Notes: a model not told the origin generated them from the sequence alone. DNA of 64,000 nucleotides from Hemerocallis citrina (GCA_017893485.1 CM030362.1:39278984-39342983), one strand, 5' to 3'. Positions 45,437 to 57,634 are shown, counted from the first letter of the stretch. Program-made: numbers and translations.

Positions 45437-47114
45437 TGTTGTTGGTAAATCTAGACTATTTAAATAACTAGACTAACTAGACACAAATTATAAAACCTCG
45501 CAAGTGCACGAATCGTTAGAAAAGCATAGCAATAGCAAGGGTCGATCCCACAGAGATTGTAGACCTCAACTTACTAATCAATAAAACTAATAATAAAAAT
45601 GAATAAGAGTTGTCATAATATTCTAAAAGAAACTAAAAAGATTAAAACTAAGATGAGAAGTGTTGAATCACAAATATCTCTTGAATAGTTGGGTTGTTGA
45701 TCTCCTCCAATAGTTAATAATGCTAAGCTACCTTCTGAACTTACTTCTAATTACTCATGTTTGTTCACTTCAAGGGCATGGTATCTACTCCTTGAAGTAA
45801 TGTTTCCCTAAGCCAAGAATTAGGCATGGTATCTACTCTAATTCGTTTCTTTCCGTAAGTATCTAGCATGGTATCTACTAAGTTATACTTAGGGAAAACA
45901 TAAGAACAGTGGAAACGAACAAACACTTAAAGTTCTAGAAATTGGTATCAGATCTAGATCCTCTAAGTTGATTGAACCAAGAACCCTTAAAGATTCCTTT
46001 GTTACAAATTATGAGCACGAGATTCGGTCGTCTCAATATGCTCATATAACAGATTCAGATAAATGACATCCAAACTTGAGCTTCCCAAGTTCTATACGTC
46101 AGTCGACTGGCTCTCACCTCAGTCGACTGCTCTCAGTCTTGAGAACTAGTTTGACTATCATAAACCTATACCAATTCAATTAGATTCAATCAATAAGTAA
46201 CATAGAAGAGTTCAGAAGAAAATAGCATTACATAACTACGGTTTCGATCTACCCAACTATGAAATTAGTTCCACATAATAATAATTTTATTGCTTAACAA
46301 GTTTGAATACATGATCAACATAAAAGAATGAAGAGAGAAGAAGAAATAAACTAATGGATTCCGGCAATATGGTCGACTGGCTGTCACACAATCGACTACC
46401 TTCTGGTTGCTGGATCTTCTCTCTCCTTCTTCGATGTTGATGGAGTGATGCTCTCGATGTTTGTTCAGGAACTTAGTGATTGAGCCGCTTCCCAGAGATA
46501 TATCTGATGATTCCGGGTCCCCTCTCTAAGTCGATCTCTTCTGATATTTATAGAGTACGGCTGAGAATTAGGGTTTCCACTTTTTCAGGAAGATCCTTCT
46601 TTATTTGATTTGCTGATTAATATCTTTCTCTTTTCTCCTTTCCTTCCTTATCTGTTCACCACGTCCTCTTGGGAATACCCTGTCTTTAGATTTGATTCGC
46701 TGCATAAAATCTTGATTCAAATAGATTTGAAATTAGATTCAGGTGTATCTTTGAAGATTTGATTTGTTTACTCCGCCGCAGACCAGTCGACTTATATCTG
46801 GACCAGTCGACTGAGTCGAGACTTCTGTAGATTTCATCTTTGTTCAAATCAGTCGACTGTCTTTTGGGAGTGAGTCGACTGTGTCGAGAGTTGTGGAAAA
46901 TCAGCTTCTCTTGTCCAGTCGCCTGTGTTGGGGAACCAGTCGACTGATCCTCTGCAGTTTGCTGTGTATTATCCTAAATCTGCTTCGTCTTTCTGTTATA
47001 AGCTGTTTCCTATGGAAAAGAGAAAATAAGAGTTAAATACCATATATAGAGCTTTTAAATGTCTAATTATATTAAGATTATTGCTCTAAAAAGTGAATAA
47101 TAATGTGTTCATCA
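45437..47114 (-). mobile_element. 5' LTR of Athila element
   Basis: 1,678 bp, about 99.6% identical to the 3' LTR. It keeps an intact CAGTCGACTG at about 46119 where the other LTR has lost one base. The TSD GTATA follows at 47115. Confidence 0.95.
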
Positions 47115-48989
47115 GTATAATAATCTTAAATGTCCCTAGTCGAGTATTATTATTATTAGGACAGTAATAATACATTGAGACTGGTATGTTGATTGATTGA
47201 TGACCACCTCTCATGGGTCATTAGTATAGAGATACTAAAATCAATACATAGGTAAATGTAAGAGTACATTGTACTGGACAGACCCACTGTGAGATTCAAC
47301 ATGGAATAAATAAATAAGTGTCATAAGTAATCTCACTGTGATAATGGTGTAATGGTCCTCTGACCTGAAATCATTATATTTCTACACGAGAATTAATGTA
47401 CTTTGATTCTATCAAAAGTTATCTTTAATCGGGTAATGATAAAGATAGTATTGGGTTCATTATGAATCGTGTGAGAAATGTGAATGATCTAGATGGAATT
47501 TAACCCTCCTAATTTTAGGAGCGATATTATCGGCCTCTTGTTTGAGTGAGACTATGAAATGCATGGCCATGCTCAAATATTGATTTGTTTGAATAGTCTA
47601 CTCATCGATCAAGAAAATAAAGATTAAATTATTAAGAGGATGACACGAACCATGCCTCTAGTTTAATCTATAATATCAAGGTTAAAAGGATTATATTACA
47701 TGGAGACATTAGTCACGAAAGGTTTAATTGAATCACCAATTATTATTATTACTTGGGTAGCAATGATGTATTACTAGATGCCGCTCATTGTTTATAATTT
47801 TATTATTAGATAATAAAATTATTGCCAACGTAATAATAACCTAAAGGGTCACACACTTAGAACGTTTAAAAGGAGTTTTAATTTAAATTCGGAATTTAAA
47901 TTAAATGATTCGAAATTAGTTATTTAATTAATTGAGTTGGACTTAATTAATTAAAGTATAATTCGAATTTAAATGATAAAACCAAATCAGATTGGTCTTA
48001 ACAGAAGCCAAACTGATTACGGTTAAGCCCACCTCATTCTCTCTTATAAATACATAGAGATGTATTGGTTTAGGATCATCTTTTGGCAACTTAGTTTTCC
48101 AAAGAAACCCTAGCCGCTCCAATTGTTGAGAGGCAAGAGGGAAAACCCTAGCCGCTCCAATTGTTGAAAGGCAAGAGAGAGAGAGAGATAGAAGCAAGCT
48201 TCATCGGCTAGTACCGGCTCCCTTGATCGTTGGACGATCGGACGTTCGTGTGGACTGCTTTAGAGACACGGATCTTGCTACAAGGGTTGCGTGGTGATTG
48301 AGGACCTCCATCTTTCAGCCTTCGTAAAGCTCCTAAAAGGTAAAATTTCGTTTCTCCATAATCAGCCATGTCTCGTACACATATCCTAGGGTTAGGGTTT
48401 CGGATTTTTATCTATGTTTTTTCGCTGCATTTGTGCCCCGAATCCCTTCAGCGACAACGAGTGGAAGCGACGTGGAGATGAGGCAAAGGTTAATGGCAAT
48501 TGGTTCGGTGGATTGGTTTGGGGTGGGATCTTGGGCTATGGTAAGGATGATGACGGGGGAAGCGACGAGGAGAGGATGACGAGGTTGACAATGGAACGGT
48601 GATTGGAGGGTGTTGACGATCGGAGCAATGGAGATGAGAAAGGGAAATGGGTTAGGAAGATCGGGATAGGAGACGAGGGAAATGGTTATGTAATAGGGGG
48701 ATTGGCGGCTGGTGTGTACAGTAGGTAGGGGGGTAGGGTTATTAGGTTATGGTTTAGAGGTTAATTAGATTTATATAGATAGGGTTATGGGTTTGGGTTT
48801 AGATGGGTAGATGATCCAATAGGAGAGTGGGTATTGGGTTTAGGGAAAATATCCAATAAGGAAAATAGAGTTTTAAATAGGGTTTATTACAGTAAAATAA
48901 ACAAATAAATGTTGTTTTTTAAATGTACACATAAACATACATCAAATCACACAATAAAATACAACTAAATAAGCATATTCGGCCTTTAC

Positions 48990-49021
48990 AAAAATAATAA
49001 TAATAATAATAATAATAATAA
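48990..49021. repeat. (AAT)n microsatellite
   Basis: About ten AAT units inside the right part of the long solo LTR. Confidence 0.85.
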
Positions 49022-49287
49022 GATTTATATAACAAAGTATACATTTATCAAAATAACATAACAACAACAACACATTTAAATTTAAATTGAGTAAAAGATA
49101 CAAATAACCGATAAAATGGAAATAGAAATTAAAATATGCCATTATTCGAACAAAAATATAGTTTTCGATTAGAAAACGCTTTAATAAAATATCTGAAACA
49201 AATTTCAAACAAAGTGAATTTATAATTAGTCAAAATACAGGAAATATTTAGAAAATAAGTATTTGGAAAAACAGGGCTTACATTCTT

Positions 49288-49759
49288 TGCATATACATGG
49301 TTATGTAGATGCGGACTTTTTGGGCAATCGTGATGGTTACAGAAGTACTACAGGGTATGTATTTACAGTTGGTGGAATAGTTGTTAGTTGGGCTTCACAG
49401 TTACAAAAGGTTGTAGCACAGTCAACCATAGAGTCAGAGTATATGGCACTTATAGAAGCGACGAAAGACATGTTGTGGATTTCGGAGCTTATGAAACAGT
49501 TGGGCAGGAAGCAACCCATAGGTGAACTATGGTGTGACAGTCAAAGTGCAGTTTTCTTGGCAAAAAACTCGGCATATCACTCTAGGACTCGGCACATTCA
49601 AATGAGGTATCATTTTGTAAGAATGGCGGTTGAGAAGAAATGGTTGAAGCTAACTAAGATTCTTGATACTAAGAATCCGGCGGACATGCTTACTAAGGTG
49701 GTGGATAGCAAGAAATATCAGTTTTGCTATACCGCTGTCCGATTGTCTCCAGGTTAATT
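49288..49759 (+). pseudogene. Copia A RNase H, C-terminal end of pol
   Basis: Open to the natural stop: IHGYVDADFLGNRDGYRSTT, SWASQLQKVVAQSTIESEYM, ELWCDSQSAVFLAKN and HIQMRYHFVR, with the RNase H acidic residues D, E and D in place. It joins the RT part at 33954 across the nested insert. The frame is open but separated from the rest of pol, so it is not functional. Confidence 0.9.
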
Positions 49760-49841
49760 GTTGAGGAGACTCGCAGAGGCACAGACCTAGACTATGCCAA
49801 TGGAAGAATGAAGAACAGGTTAGAGACTTCGTGTATATGTC

Positions 49842-49855
49842 TCCAAGTGGGAGAT
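49842..49855 (+). other. Polypurine tract of copia A
   Basis: CCAAGTGGGAGAT directly before the 3' LTR. Confidence 0.7.
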
Positions 49856-50525
49856 TGTTGGGGTTTGTGGATCCAATACACGACAATTAGTTGAAGAAGA
49901 TAGTCGGGAAGGAGAGTCGAAGTGGGAGCATCAGGTCAAGAGTAGCAAGTGCTACAGCAGAGTTGCGGTCGACCGCACAGTTGACTGCACCCCCGACCGC
50001 CCAGGCAAGTCGACCGGTCGACCGCGCAGTCGACTGTCCCACCCTCTGACTCAATTTTGTATCTTGAAGGAATGACCGGTCGACCAAGCAGTCGACCGAC
50101 CTGCTTTCTGTTGGATTTAGTGCAGTCGAGAGAGAAGACCGGTCGACCGTCCCAACGCTGAATAGTTGAACGGTTGAGATTAGAGATGTGGAATCCTATA
50201 TATATTGTATTATGTACGATTTTAGGGTTAACTGAAAAGAAAAGAGAGATCTTCCAGCCGTCATTAAGAGAGTGGGATATAGAGAGAAACCCTACACCTT
50301 GGTGATGAGTTCCTGAGAAATTTGTAAACCTAATCTTCATATTTCTAGTGGAAATTGTAGGAGTGCCTCTGTGCGGGGAAGTAGCCATTGTTTGGGTGAA
50401 CCTTGATAAAAATCTTGTGCGTTCTTGTGTGTTGCTTTTGTTTGTTCTTTGTTCTCTTGTTTTGATTCTATAGTTCCTGTATCTCGTCGTCATTATTGAG
50501 TTTATTCCGCAGTTAGAATTCAACA
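49856..50525 (+). mobile_element. 3' LTR of copia A
   Basis: 670 bp, TGTTGGGGTTTGTGG...GAATTCAACA, about 8% different from the 5' LTR. It keeps the GTCGAC cluster (49967-50155), though individual sites have changed. Confidence 0.95.
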
Positions 50526-50530
50526 GATGG

Positions 50531-51540
50531 TGCTTATTTTGATCATTTGGTTAGAAAGAAATAACAGAATTTTCAATTTCTCCTCTCATTCCATTAATTG
50601 CTTGTTCGAATATCTCCTTTATTTCTCAAACTTCTAGGCTCAGACTCTACCTCCTAACAAACTGAACTTGTTGCATTTATCCAATCTTAACTTGTCTATT
50701 AACAATTTTCTTCACTCTTCTTAAATTGTCTGTTGCTCCAGTTGAGGCTCAGACTCTACCTCTTAACAAACTGAACTTGCTGCGTTGATCCAATCTTAAC
50801 TTGGCTATTAAAAATTTTCTTCACTCTTCATAAATTGTCTGTTGCTCTAGTTGATTTTACTTGCTTCAGATTGCTTATCTTCCTTCTTCTAACTTGTTTC
50901 GAGCTTTCTCTTTGCAGTGCTAGATTTCTTCGTCGATGGCCTTCTCCTCATGTTTTGGTTTGCCCCTCTTCGCTATTTTTGTTTGCAGGTTCCTTGCCTC
51001 GTTGGCCCTGCTTGCACATTCACCTTACTTCTTCCTCGTCTTCTAAATATGTTATCCTCCTCTTTTGTGGCTGTTGTGATGGTTTTCTCTTTCCTTTATG
51101 TACTTATAGTCTCTGCTATATGTTTTTGGACTTTACTGCACTCTATCTACCCCCCTTTAATGTTATGCTTGTTGTTTTCTGTTTTGCGTTTATTTCCTTC
51201 TATCGCTTATCTCTTCTGATGTGGTTTGGTTTATGCTGGCTTCACCACGATGTTGCCTGACGGTGCTGGTGTTTGGTTGCTGTTACTTTGTTTTTGTTGC
51301 CTCTTGTCTGTTTGTTCATCCAGGTCTTGGCGATGAGGATCTAGGTGTATCTTTAGTCTACCTTCTCAACTTTCGTTGCATTATTATTCATGTTGTTTTG
51401 ATGTATAGTGGTACTCTTTCCTTCTTTTGCTTTTTTTTACTCCTTGTAAACATTGATTCTGTATATTTCTTCCTTTTTACCTATAATATATTTTGGTAGG
51501 CTAGAGTCATTTAACTCTATCCTAATATCAACAAAAAAAG
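50531..51540 (+). pseudogene. L1-type LINE, part after the copia A insertion
   Basis: Resumes with LIIWLERNNRIFNFSSHS, the usual end of an L1 ORF2, then a T-rich 3' UTR and a short A-run at 51533-51539. A 109-bp segment is duplicated in tandem (50636-50744 and 50745-50853). The hydrophobic open frames at 50835-51499 are translations of the T-rich UTR, not proteins. Confidence 0.65.
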
Positions 51541-51599
51541 AAATCAGAGGGGCAGGATCGAGATCAATGTGGAATAATATGAAAAAAACAACAATTTAT

Positions 51600-52300
51600 A
51601 GACCCGAACTTTTTAAGTGTATAACTGCATAATATTTGTGATAGCAGATTTGGTGGGTTATTTTTTTAGCAAAGACGGAGGGCAAGATGCCCCGTGTTCT
51701 ATTAAAAAGATATTAACAAAACAAATAATTACATATTTGATAATTACATTATGGGCCATTTTGATAGATTCTCGAAGCATACCACACATAAAGTTTCCAT
51801 GCGGAACCAATTTTATTTTATATATTGGCACTCGGTAGCTGGTAGGACAGAGGATGGATTCTTACTTCTTAGCACCAGAACTCTCTGATATTTAAAAAGT
51901 AGCACTTCCCTTCCTTTTTGCCGATAAACCCTCATAAAAAGATATAAAAATATCTAGAAAAAAGTTTTTTTGAAGGAAAATGTGGAGTACAGTCATCATG
52001 TTTCATTAATAAGTTGTTAACAAAACAACCCAGAGGACAAGGTGAAGTACAACAAGAAAATAACAATACAGGAAATAAAATATACCTCCAATTAACATAG
52101 AAGAGTGGGAACAAAAACAAAAGGGCATACAGTAAAAGGAGTACAATCAGAAATATATGAGGTCATTCCAACAAAGCTCTGGAGGGTGGGATCTTCTGAC
52201 CGTGGACGAATGGTGCTCACTCAAAAGTCGGCCCAATCTCCACCTCCTCATCGTCGTACTCCTCCACCTGGAAGGCTCGGGCGATCCTTCATCTAGGTCC
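51600..52300 (-). mobile_element. LINE 3' debris on the minus strand
   Basis: Two blocks of the type GGGCAAGATGCCCCGTGTTC with ATTAAAAAGATATTAACAAAAC (about 51680) and TTCATTAATAAGTTGTTAACAAAAC (about 52003) look like related 3' tails of LINE copies on the minus strand. Boundaries are uncertain. Confidence 0.35.
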
Positions 52301-53394
52301 CAAAGTAGCTGATGTAACCCAAAAGAAAATAAGATGCATAATGTGAGTTAAATTGTCAGAAATACTATTACAAGTCTCACGAAAGTAAAAGTTATTTCTT
52401 TCGAGCCAAAGAACCTAAGTCGTGGCGGATATATCGATGTACCAAGCTTCCCTCTCTCTCTCCTCTTAGCAAGGATCTTCAAACCAATCCAAAGGTCTTC
52501 ATATATAAGGGGATATTAACTAGTGACTAGTGCTCTCAGAACCTCTAGTAGAACTGATTTGCTTCTATGCCATTCAAGAAAGAGGTGCTCTTTGGATTCC
52601 ATGTGTATGTTACAAAAACCACAAGTGGTCTTCGAGTTAGGCTGTCGTTTAGAAAGATTTTCCCTATCCCAAATAGCATCGTTAAGGACCAGCATAGGAA
52701 CACTTTAACTTTTAGGGGTGCCTTGGCCTTCCAGATCATGGTAAACCACTTTGGTCTATACCCTTAAAATGTTGCTGATTGTACATTGACCGCACCGTAA
52801 ACTTTCCGTTCTTTTCCAGCCCTCATACTTTTCAATCTAGGCCATTTGATCATGTAACCCTAGCTTGGCCAATATCAGTTTGTAATTCCTCCAGCCTTGT
52901 TTAAGATGCCTAATTCAGTCACCTTTTGAAAGTGGGTTTCCATGCACATATTTTCCATGTTTTAGCCACCATGACGTGTGGTTGCGTCGATTGTTCATAT
53001 AGATCTGGGAATAACTCTTTAAGCAAGTGTGCACCGCACCACCTGTCCCACCAGAATTTAGTCATATGTCCATTACCAATAAATAACGCCATACAGCTAT
53101 TAAACGGGTCAAAAGCTTTAGCAACCCCTCTCCAAAACCATGAGACTCCGGGCTGCAAGAATGACTGCACGAATTCCTGCCAACCTGCGCCATTCGGATG
53201 GAACAATTTCCACCACCATTTGTCGAGGAGGGCCAAGTTCATGTCTCCCAAGTCAATAATACCAATTATGCCGGGGGTTTCTTCATGCAAGCTCTATCCC
53301 ACATGATAAGGTGGTAACCTTTCCTATCGACATCAACCCCCTTCCACAAGAAGTGCCTTCAGATCCAATCTATCATGTTGATAACCCATCTCGG
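52301..53394 (-). pseudogene. L1-type LINE relic, minus strand
   Basis: Minus-strand frames encode L1 reverse-transcriptase C-terminal parts: LGDMNLALLDKWWWKLF, NGHMTKFWWDRWCGAHLL and, after a frame change, the zf-RVT start MIWKAKAPLKVKVFLCW. Interrupted at 53395 by copia C; the 5' part is outside the window. Dead. Confidence 0.65.
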
Positions 53395-54076
53395 TGTTGG
53401 GGTTTGTGGATCCAAATACATGATAATGGGGTTGAAGAAGACAGACGAGAAGAAGAGTCAAAGTGGGAGCAAACAGGTCAAGAGCAGTCTGAAGCTACAG
53501 GCAGAGTTACAGTTGATTACACCCCCGACCGACTATGTACAGGCAGTGCACGGTCGACCGCACAGTAGACATCTCGCTCTCTATTGCAACCCTGTAACTT
53601 GAAGGAATGACCGGTCGACCATGCAGCCGACCGACCCAGTCTCTGTTAGATCCTATATAGTCGAAGGCATGAACCGTTCGACCGTTTATGAGTTGTGGTC
53701 GACCGTCACAGCGCTGATTGATGAGCGGCTGAGATTAGAAGTTTTAAAAACCTATATATATTGTATTGTGTACGATTTTAGGGTAAGGTGAAAATAAGAA
53801 GAAAAAAAATCTATCAGCCGTCAGAGAGAGGGAGGGAGATAGAGAGAAATTCTATACCTTGGTGGTGAGTTCTTGAGAGAATTGTAAACTTGTTCTTTAT
53901 ATTTCTAGTGGAAAAGAAGTGCCTCTGCGCGAGGAAGTAGCCATTGCATTGAGTGAACCTTGAAAAAATCTCGTGTGTTCTTGTGTGTTGCTTTTTTGTT
54001 GTTCTTTGTTCTCCTGTCTTTGATTATATTGTTCTTGCATCTCGTTGGTGAGTTATTCCGCAGCTAAAATTCAACA
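53395..54076 (+). mobile_element. 5' LTR of copia C
   Basis: 682 bp, TGTTGGGGTTTGTGG...AATTCAACA, clearly diverged from the copia A LTRs but colinear, including TATATATTGTATTGTG and the GGTCGACC motifs at 53550-53705. Confidence 0.9.
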
Positions 54077-54117
54077 AAGTGGTATCGGAGAACTAGGTTG
54101 GTAGCGTTGATTGAAAT

Positions 54118-54607
54118 AGGGGACATGAATAGAGTCAAGGAGTTCGATGGAACAGATTTTACAATGTGGAAGATCCACATAATTGCGTATCTTCGACAGA
54201 ATGATTTAGGTGATCCATTGTTTGGTTTGAAGCCAGAAGGGGCGAATGTCGATCCGGTTGCACTGGCAGCTTGAAATAGATTGGATCAGAAAGCACTTAG
54301 ATAGATTAAGTCATTGCTGAGTAGGAAGTCGCTATTTCACATTGAGAAGACACTTACCGCAAAGAAGGCAATGGAGATATTGACAGATATGTTTGAGAAA
54401 CTGAATGCAGTGAACCACATCCTACACCTAAAGAAGTTGGTCAACTTGAAGTTGTCGGAAAGGGGTTCGATTGCAGATCACATCAACAATTTCTGTATGG
54501 TTTATAATCAGATGGAATCGTCGGGTTTAAAGTTTGAGAAAATGGCATAATTGTTGTTGTTGCTATCCAATCTTCCCGATAGTTACGGCACAGTAGAGCA
54601 GACAGTT
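54118..54607 (+). pseudogene. Copia C gag, N-terminal part
   Basis: MNRVKEFDGTDFTMWKIHII, IEKTLTAKKAMEILTDMFEK and LLLSNLPDSYGTVEQTV are typical copia gag. Stops replace Trp/Gln-type codons near 54274, 54301 and 54549. Cut by the gypsy insertion. Confidence 0.75.
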
Positions 54608-57426
54608 TGTAGTGCCCCGAATTTCTAATATGAGAGCTTAGAAAATACGTGGCACATTCCCAGTGATCCACTTCAATATAACAATAAACACAACCAAACA
54701 CCACTAAGTTTTTTTTTCAACATTTATTACAACATAACTTTTACATATCACAGCGGAAGACTAAACAACCAAAATTAACTCAACAAGACTTACAACTCAA
54801 CACTGAACATTAAATAGTCCATTTATCCCAAAAGTTAACTCAAGCATCCAATCTCCAACTCTAAGCAATAACCTGCAACATGTGAGGCTAGAGTTGAACC
54901 CTAACCCCCAAACTAAAGGGGTCAGCCATAAATGGTATGAGTGGCATAAAAATCAAATAACAACATAAATGAACTTAAATCTTAATGTCCAACAAATAAT
55001 AACCAAAATACCAAATAGAACAATAGGTGATACCAAAACCAAATATCAAATGTGGAAACAGAAAATCCGAATGCATAAAGATGAGTCAATAAAACACAAA
55101 TGCTGTATGCTGACAACGATGACTACTAAGAGATGAAGATAAACTATGAGAATTTGCCCATGCTTGATAATCCCGGAAATAGATCCCACATCTCAGGTAT
55201 TTTCCCTGGATAATTCAGGAGATCAACCCCCATCTAAACATAGACTCATCATCACAATAATATCCCAAGAGTGTCGCCTCGACTCTGATCATTCCATAGG
55301 TCAATCCCGCATCTCAAGATGACTACTTGGATAATTCAGGAGATATATCTCACATCTCAGGTTGTCTACCTGGATAATTCAGAAGATAAATCCCACATCT
55401 CAAGTTAACCACTTGGATAATTCAGGAGATTAAGTCCTACATCTAAAGTCTTACTGAGGTGCATAACTCATGTCCCCTTCGTCATGACACTACTAGTGCA
55501 AGTCCTTATTATTTTTGGTTACTGAACAAATCTCCTAGAGTAGTGTACCCCATCGGACTAAAAATATGATTAACTGAAAATTCGCCTCAATGGGCCTCAA
55601 CAAATAACTCAACACCGGTATACTAGGGTCACGTACCTCTAGAGACTCAAAATCAAATATCTAAACAAATATCCACTAAACAAGTGGCTCAACTAAATAT
55701 CTTAAAATCTCTTTCTTGACTGAATGTCTCAAGGTCAAATACTGAACAAAATGTCTCAAAATCAAATACTGAACAAAAATGTCTCAAATCAAGTACTGAA
55801 CAAAATGTCTCAAATCAAATACTGGACAAAATGACTCAAATCAAATACTGAACAACAATGTTTCAAAATCAAATACTGAACAAAAATGTCTCAAAATCAA
55901 ATACTGAACAAAAATGTCTCAAATCAAATACACAGATCCCTCAGTACCAGTCGACTTATGCTGAGGTAAGTCGACTGTCTAGAGGACAACTCTCCAGAAT
56001 TTCACAAAATAATCTAAGGCAGTACCAGTCGACTAGGAGAAGTCTTCAGTCGACTGCCCCGAAACAAATCACAATAATTCTCAAGAATATTCTAAGTATT
56101 TAAGTCGACTGAAAGGTTCATAGGTCGACTGTCCAGAAAGGACTAAACAAATTTACAATCAACAGACCAGTCGACTGACAATAGCCTAGGTCGACTGTCC
56201 CGAACAATTCTCAAAAGACTGAAGATAATCAGTAGCGTCGTACCAGTCGACTGCACAGTAGGCCAGTCGACTGTCGGCCTACAGTTTTCAAAAATAAGTC
56301 TGGATACAGAATTAAACTGAAGATTTCTAAAGAATCATGGTTCATTGTTTTTCAATCAATAGTTCATACACAAGCCAATGATAACTCTCAAACCAATATC
56401 CAGTACGGATACAATACTCATCAATCAATTCCTCAAATCTCAACTTCTCAAGATCTAAATCACTAATCTTCTATTAGGGTTTCTCAACAAAACTTCTTCC
56501 TCAACTCATAATCAAATTCTGAATTAAAAATCATAAGATCTAGATGTCTATCATCCGATCACAAACTAATCAATTCTTAACATGCTTTCCAACGATACGG
56601 TTCCATAGATCAATATTTCCTCAACCAATCTTGATAATTTCTCAAATATGGTCCAAATATCATTAAGAGTTCACATGATCCACATTAAAATAAAAGATCT
56701 ACATCATGCATACAATGAGACAAACAAACAATATCATAACGATCCAACAAGTGTGACAAAAGATCTTATGTCATTCATCAATCAACAAACAAACAAAACA
56801 AGCAAAACAAAAACAAACCACTCACTTGTTTTGAAGCAAAATCCACAAAACTCTTCTCCTTGCTAGATCCAAAAGCCTCTTCTTGCTCCTCAACAAAATC
56901 TAAAAATCTGAATACTCTCTCAATGACGGCTGGAAATAAAAATCCCTTATATATGCCGGATTATTATTAGGGTTTTACTCACCTTTTGCAAAACAATTCT
57001 TTCAAGAACACAACCTTCATATTTATCCATTATTCTTGTAAATTCAATAAAACTCCTTTAAATTAGGATCTAATAGAAAATATACTTTTAAACTTCAGCC
57101 AATACTGCTCAAAACGTCCAGAATGCCAATTTGCATTTCAACCCTTGAAAATGTCAATTTTGCAAATAAGTCCTTCTTTTCTCAAAAATTGCAAATAGTG
57201 TAAATTAATTGCAGAAAAATCTGGAAAAATACTACATAAATTCTAAATAATAAATAATGATTTTTCATAAAGAAATCTTAATTTTTCAAACTTCCAAAAA
57301 GTCATTTGCACGTGTTGCACGTGTACAAAAGATAAATTTCTTAGAAAATATTAATTAAATCTCCAAAAATCATTTAAATTTATTTTCAAATAATTAAAAT
57401 AATATTTGAAAATATGGGGTTCTACA
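54608..57426 (-). mobile_element. 3' LTR of the chromodomain gypsy element
   Basis: 2,819 bp, TGTAGTGCCCCG at the left and GGGGTTCTACA at the right. Contains tandem TCAAATACTGAACAAAATG copies (about 55735-55930) and five CAGTCGACTG-like pairs (55948-56275). Its two ends are near inverted copies (TGTAG..CCCC), an odd trait of this LTR. Confidence 0.85.
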
Positions 57427-57445
57427 TCACTCCCTCCTTAGAAGA
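57427..57445 (-). other. Polypurine tract of the chromodomain gypsy element
   Basis: The minus strand reads AAGGAGGGAGTGA immediately before the 3' LTR. Confidence 0.75.
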
Positions 57446-57634
57446 GTTCTGTCCTCAGAACTACTACTAACGAGTTCAAACACATACCGAACAAAAGAAA
57501 ACAGTGTTTCATATATATATAGAACATACTCCAAACAATTTCTTATAACCTCACAATCAAAACAAAGGAATACATCATATATCAGTCAATAGTACAATCA
57601 TCCAAAGAATTCCAATCACATACAAGAAATACAC

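Larger units (their letters stand above)
37018..47114 (-). mobile_element. Athila-lineage gypsy element, young
   Basis: 10,097 bp in minus orientation with LTRs of 1,677 and 1,678 bp, an exact 5-bp duplication GTATA (37013-37017 and 47115-47119), tRNA-Asp-type PBS, gag-pol, and two polypurine-like tracts. The LTRs differ by about 7 transitions and one 1-bp indel (about 0.4%), so insertion was recent. The pol sequence (for example [20 protein letters not shown]) is of the Athila type. It has no separate env-like ORF that I can support. It is the innermost layer of the nest. Confidence 0.95.
36832..48450 (+). mobile_element. Copia-type solo LTR B, split by Athila
   Basis: Ends TGTTAGTGTAGGTGCC and GAATCCCTTCA with an exact 5-bp duplication GCGAC (36827-36831 and 48451-48455). 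Without the Athila insert it is about 1.5 kb (36832-37017 plus 47120-48450). A TATAAATA box at 48045-48052 fixes plus orientation. The leader after it holds two near-copies of AACCCTAGCCGCTCC (about 48109 and 48145). No PBS follows, so it is solo. Confidence 0.82.
33960..49282 (-). mobile_element. Long gypsy-like solo LTR, split by later insertions
   Basis: Ends TGTCACGCCCC (33960) and GGGCTTACA (49282), flanked by an exact 5-bp duplication TTCTT (33955-33959 and 49283-49287). Removing the nested insert leaves about 3.7 kb (33960-36831 plus 48456-49282). There is no PBS, polypurine tract or coding domain, so it is a solo LTR. The TGT(A/C)-CCCC type ends and length resemble the chromodomain gypsy LTR at 54608-57426, from which the minus orientation is guessed. 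Confidence 0.75.
30477..50525 (+). mobile_element. Copia element A, split by nested insertions
   Basis: Ty1/copia element bounded by two 670-bp LTRs and an exact 5-bp duplication GATGG (30472-30476 and 50526-50530). About 4.7 kb belong to copia A itself; 33960-49287 is later insertion plus one target copy. Internal order is PBS, partial gag, integrase, RT, RNase H, polypurine tract. Protease and the gag C-terminus are missing through a deletion near 31405. The LTRs differ at about 50 positions (about 8%), so it is the oldest datable layer here. Coding frames carry several stops. Confidence 0.92.

Noticed and set aside
50835..51499. Hydrophobic open frames as membrane proteins
   Set aside because: They are translations of a T-rich LINE 3' UTR in overlapping frames.
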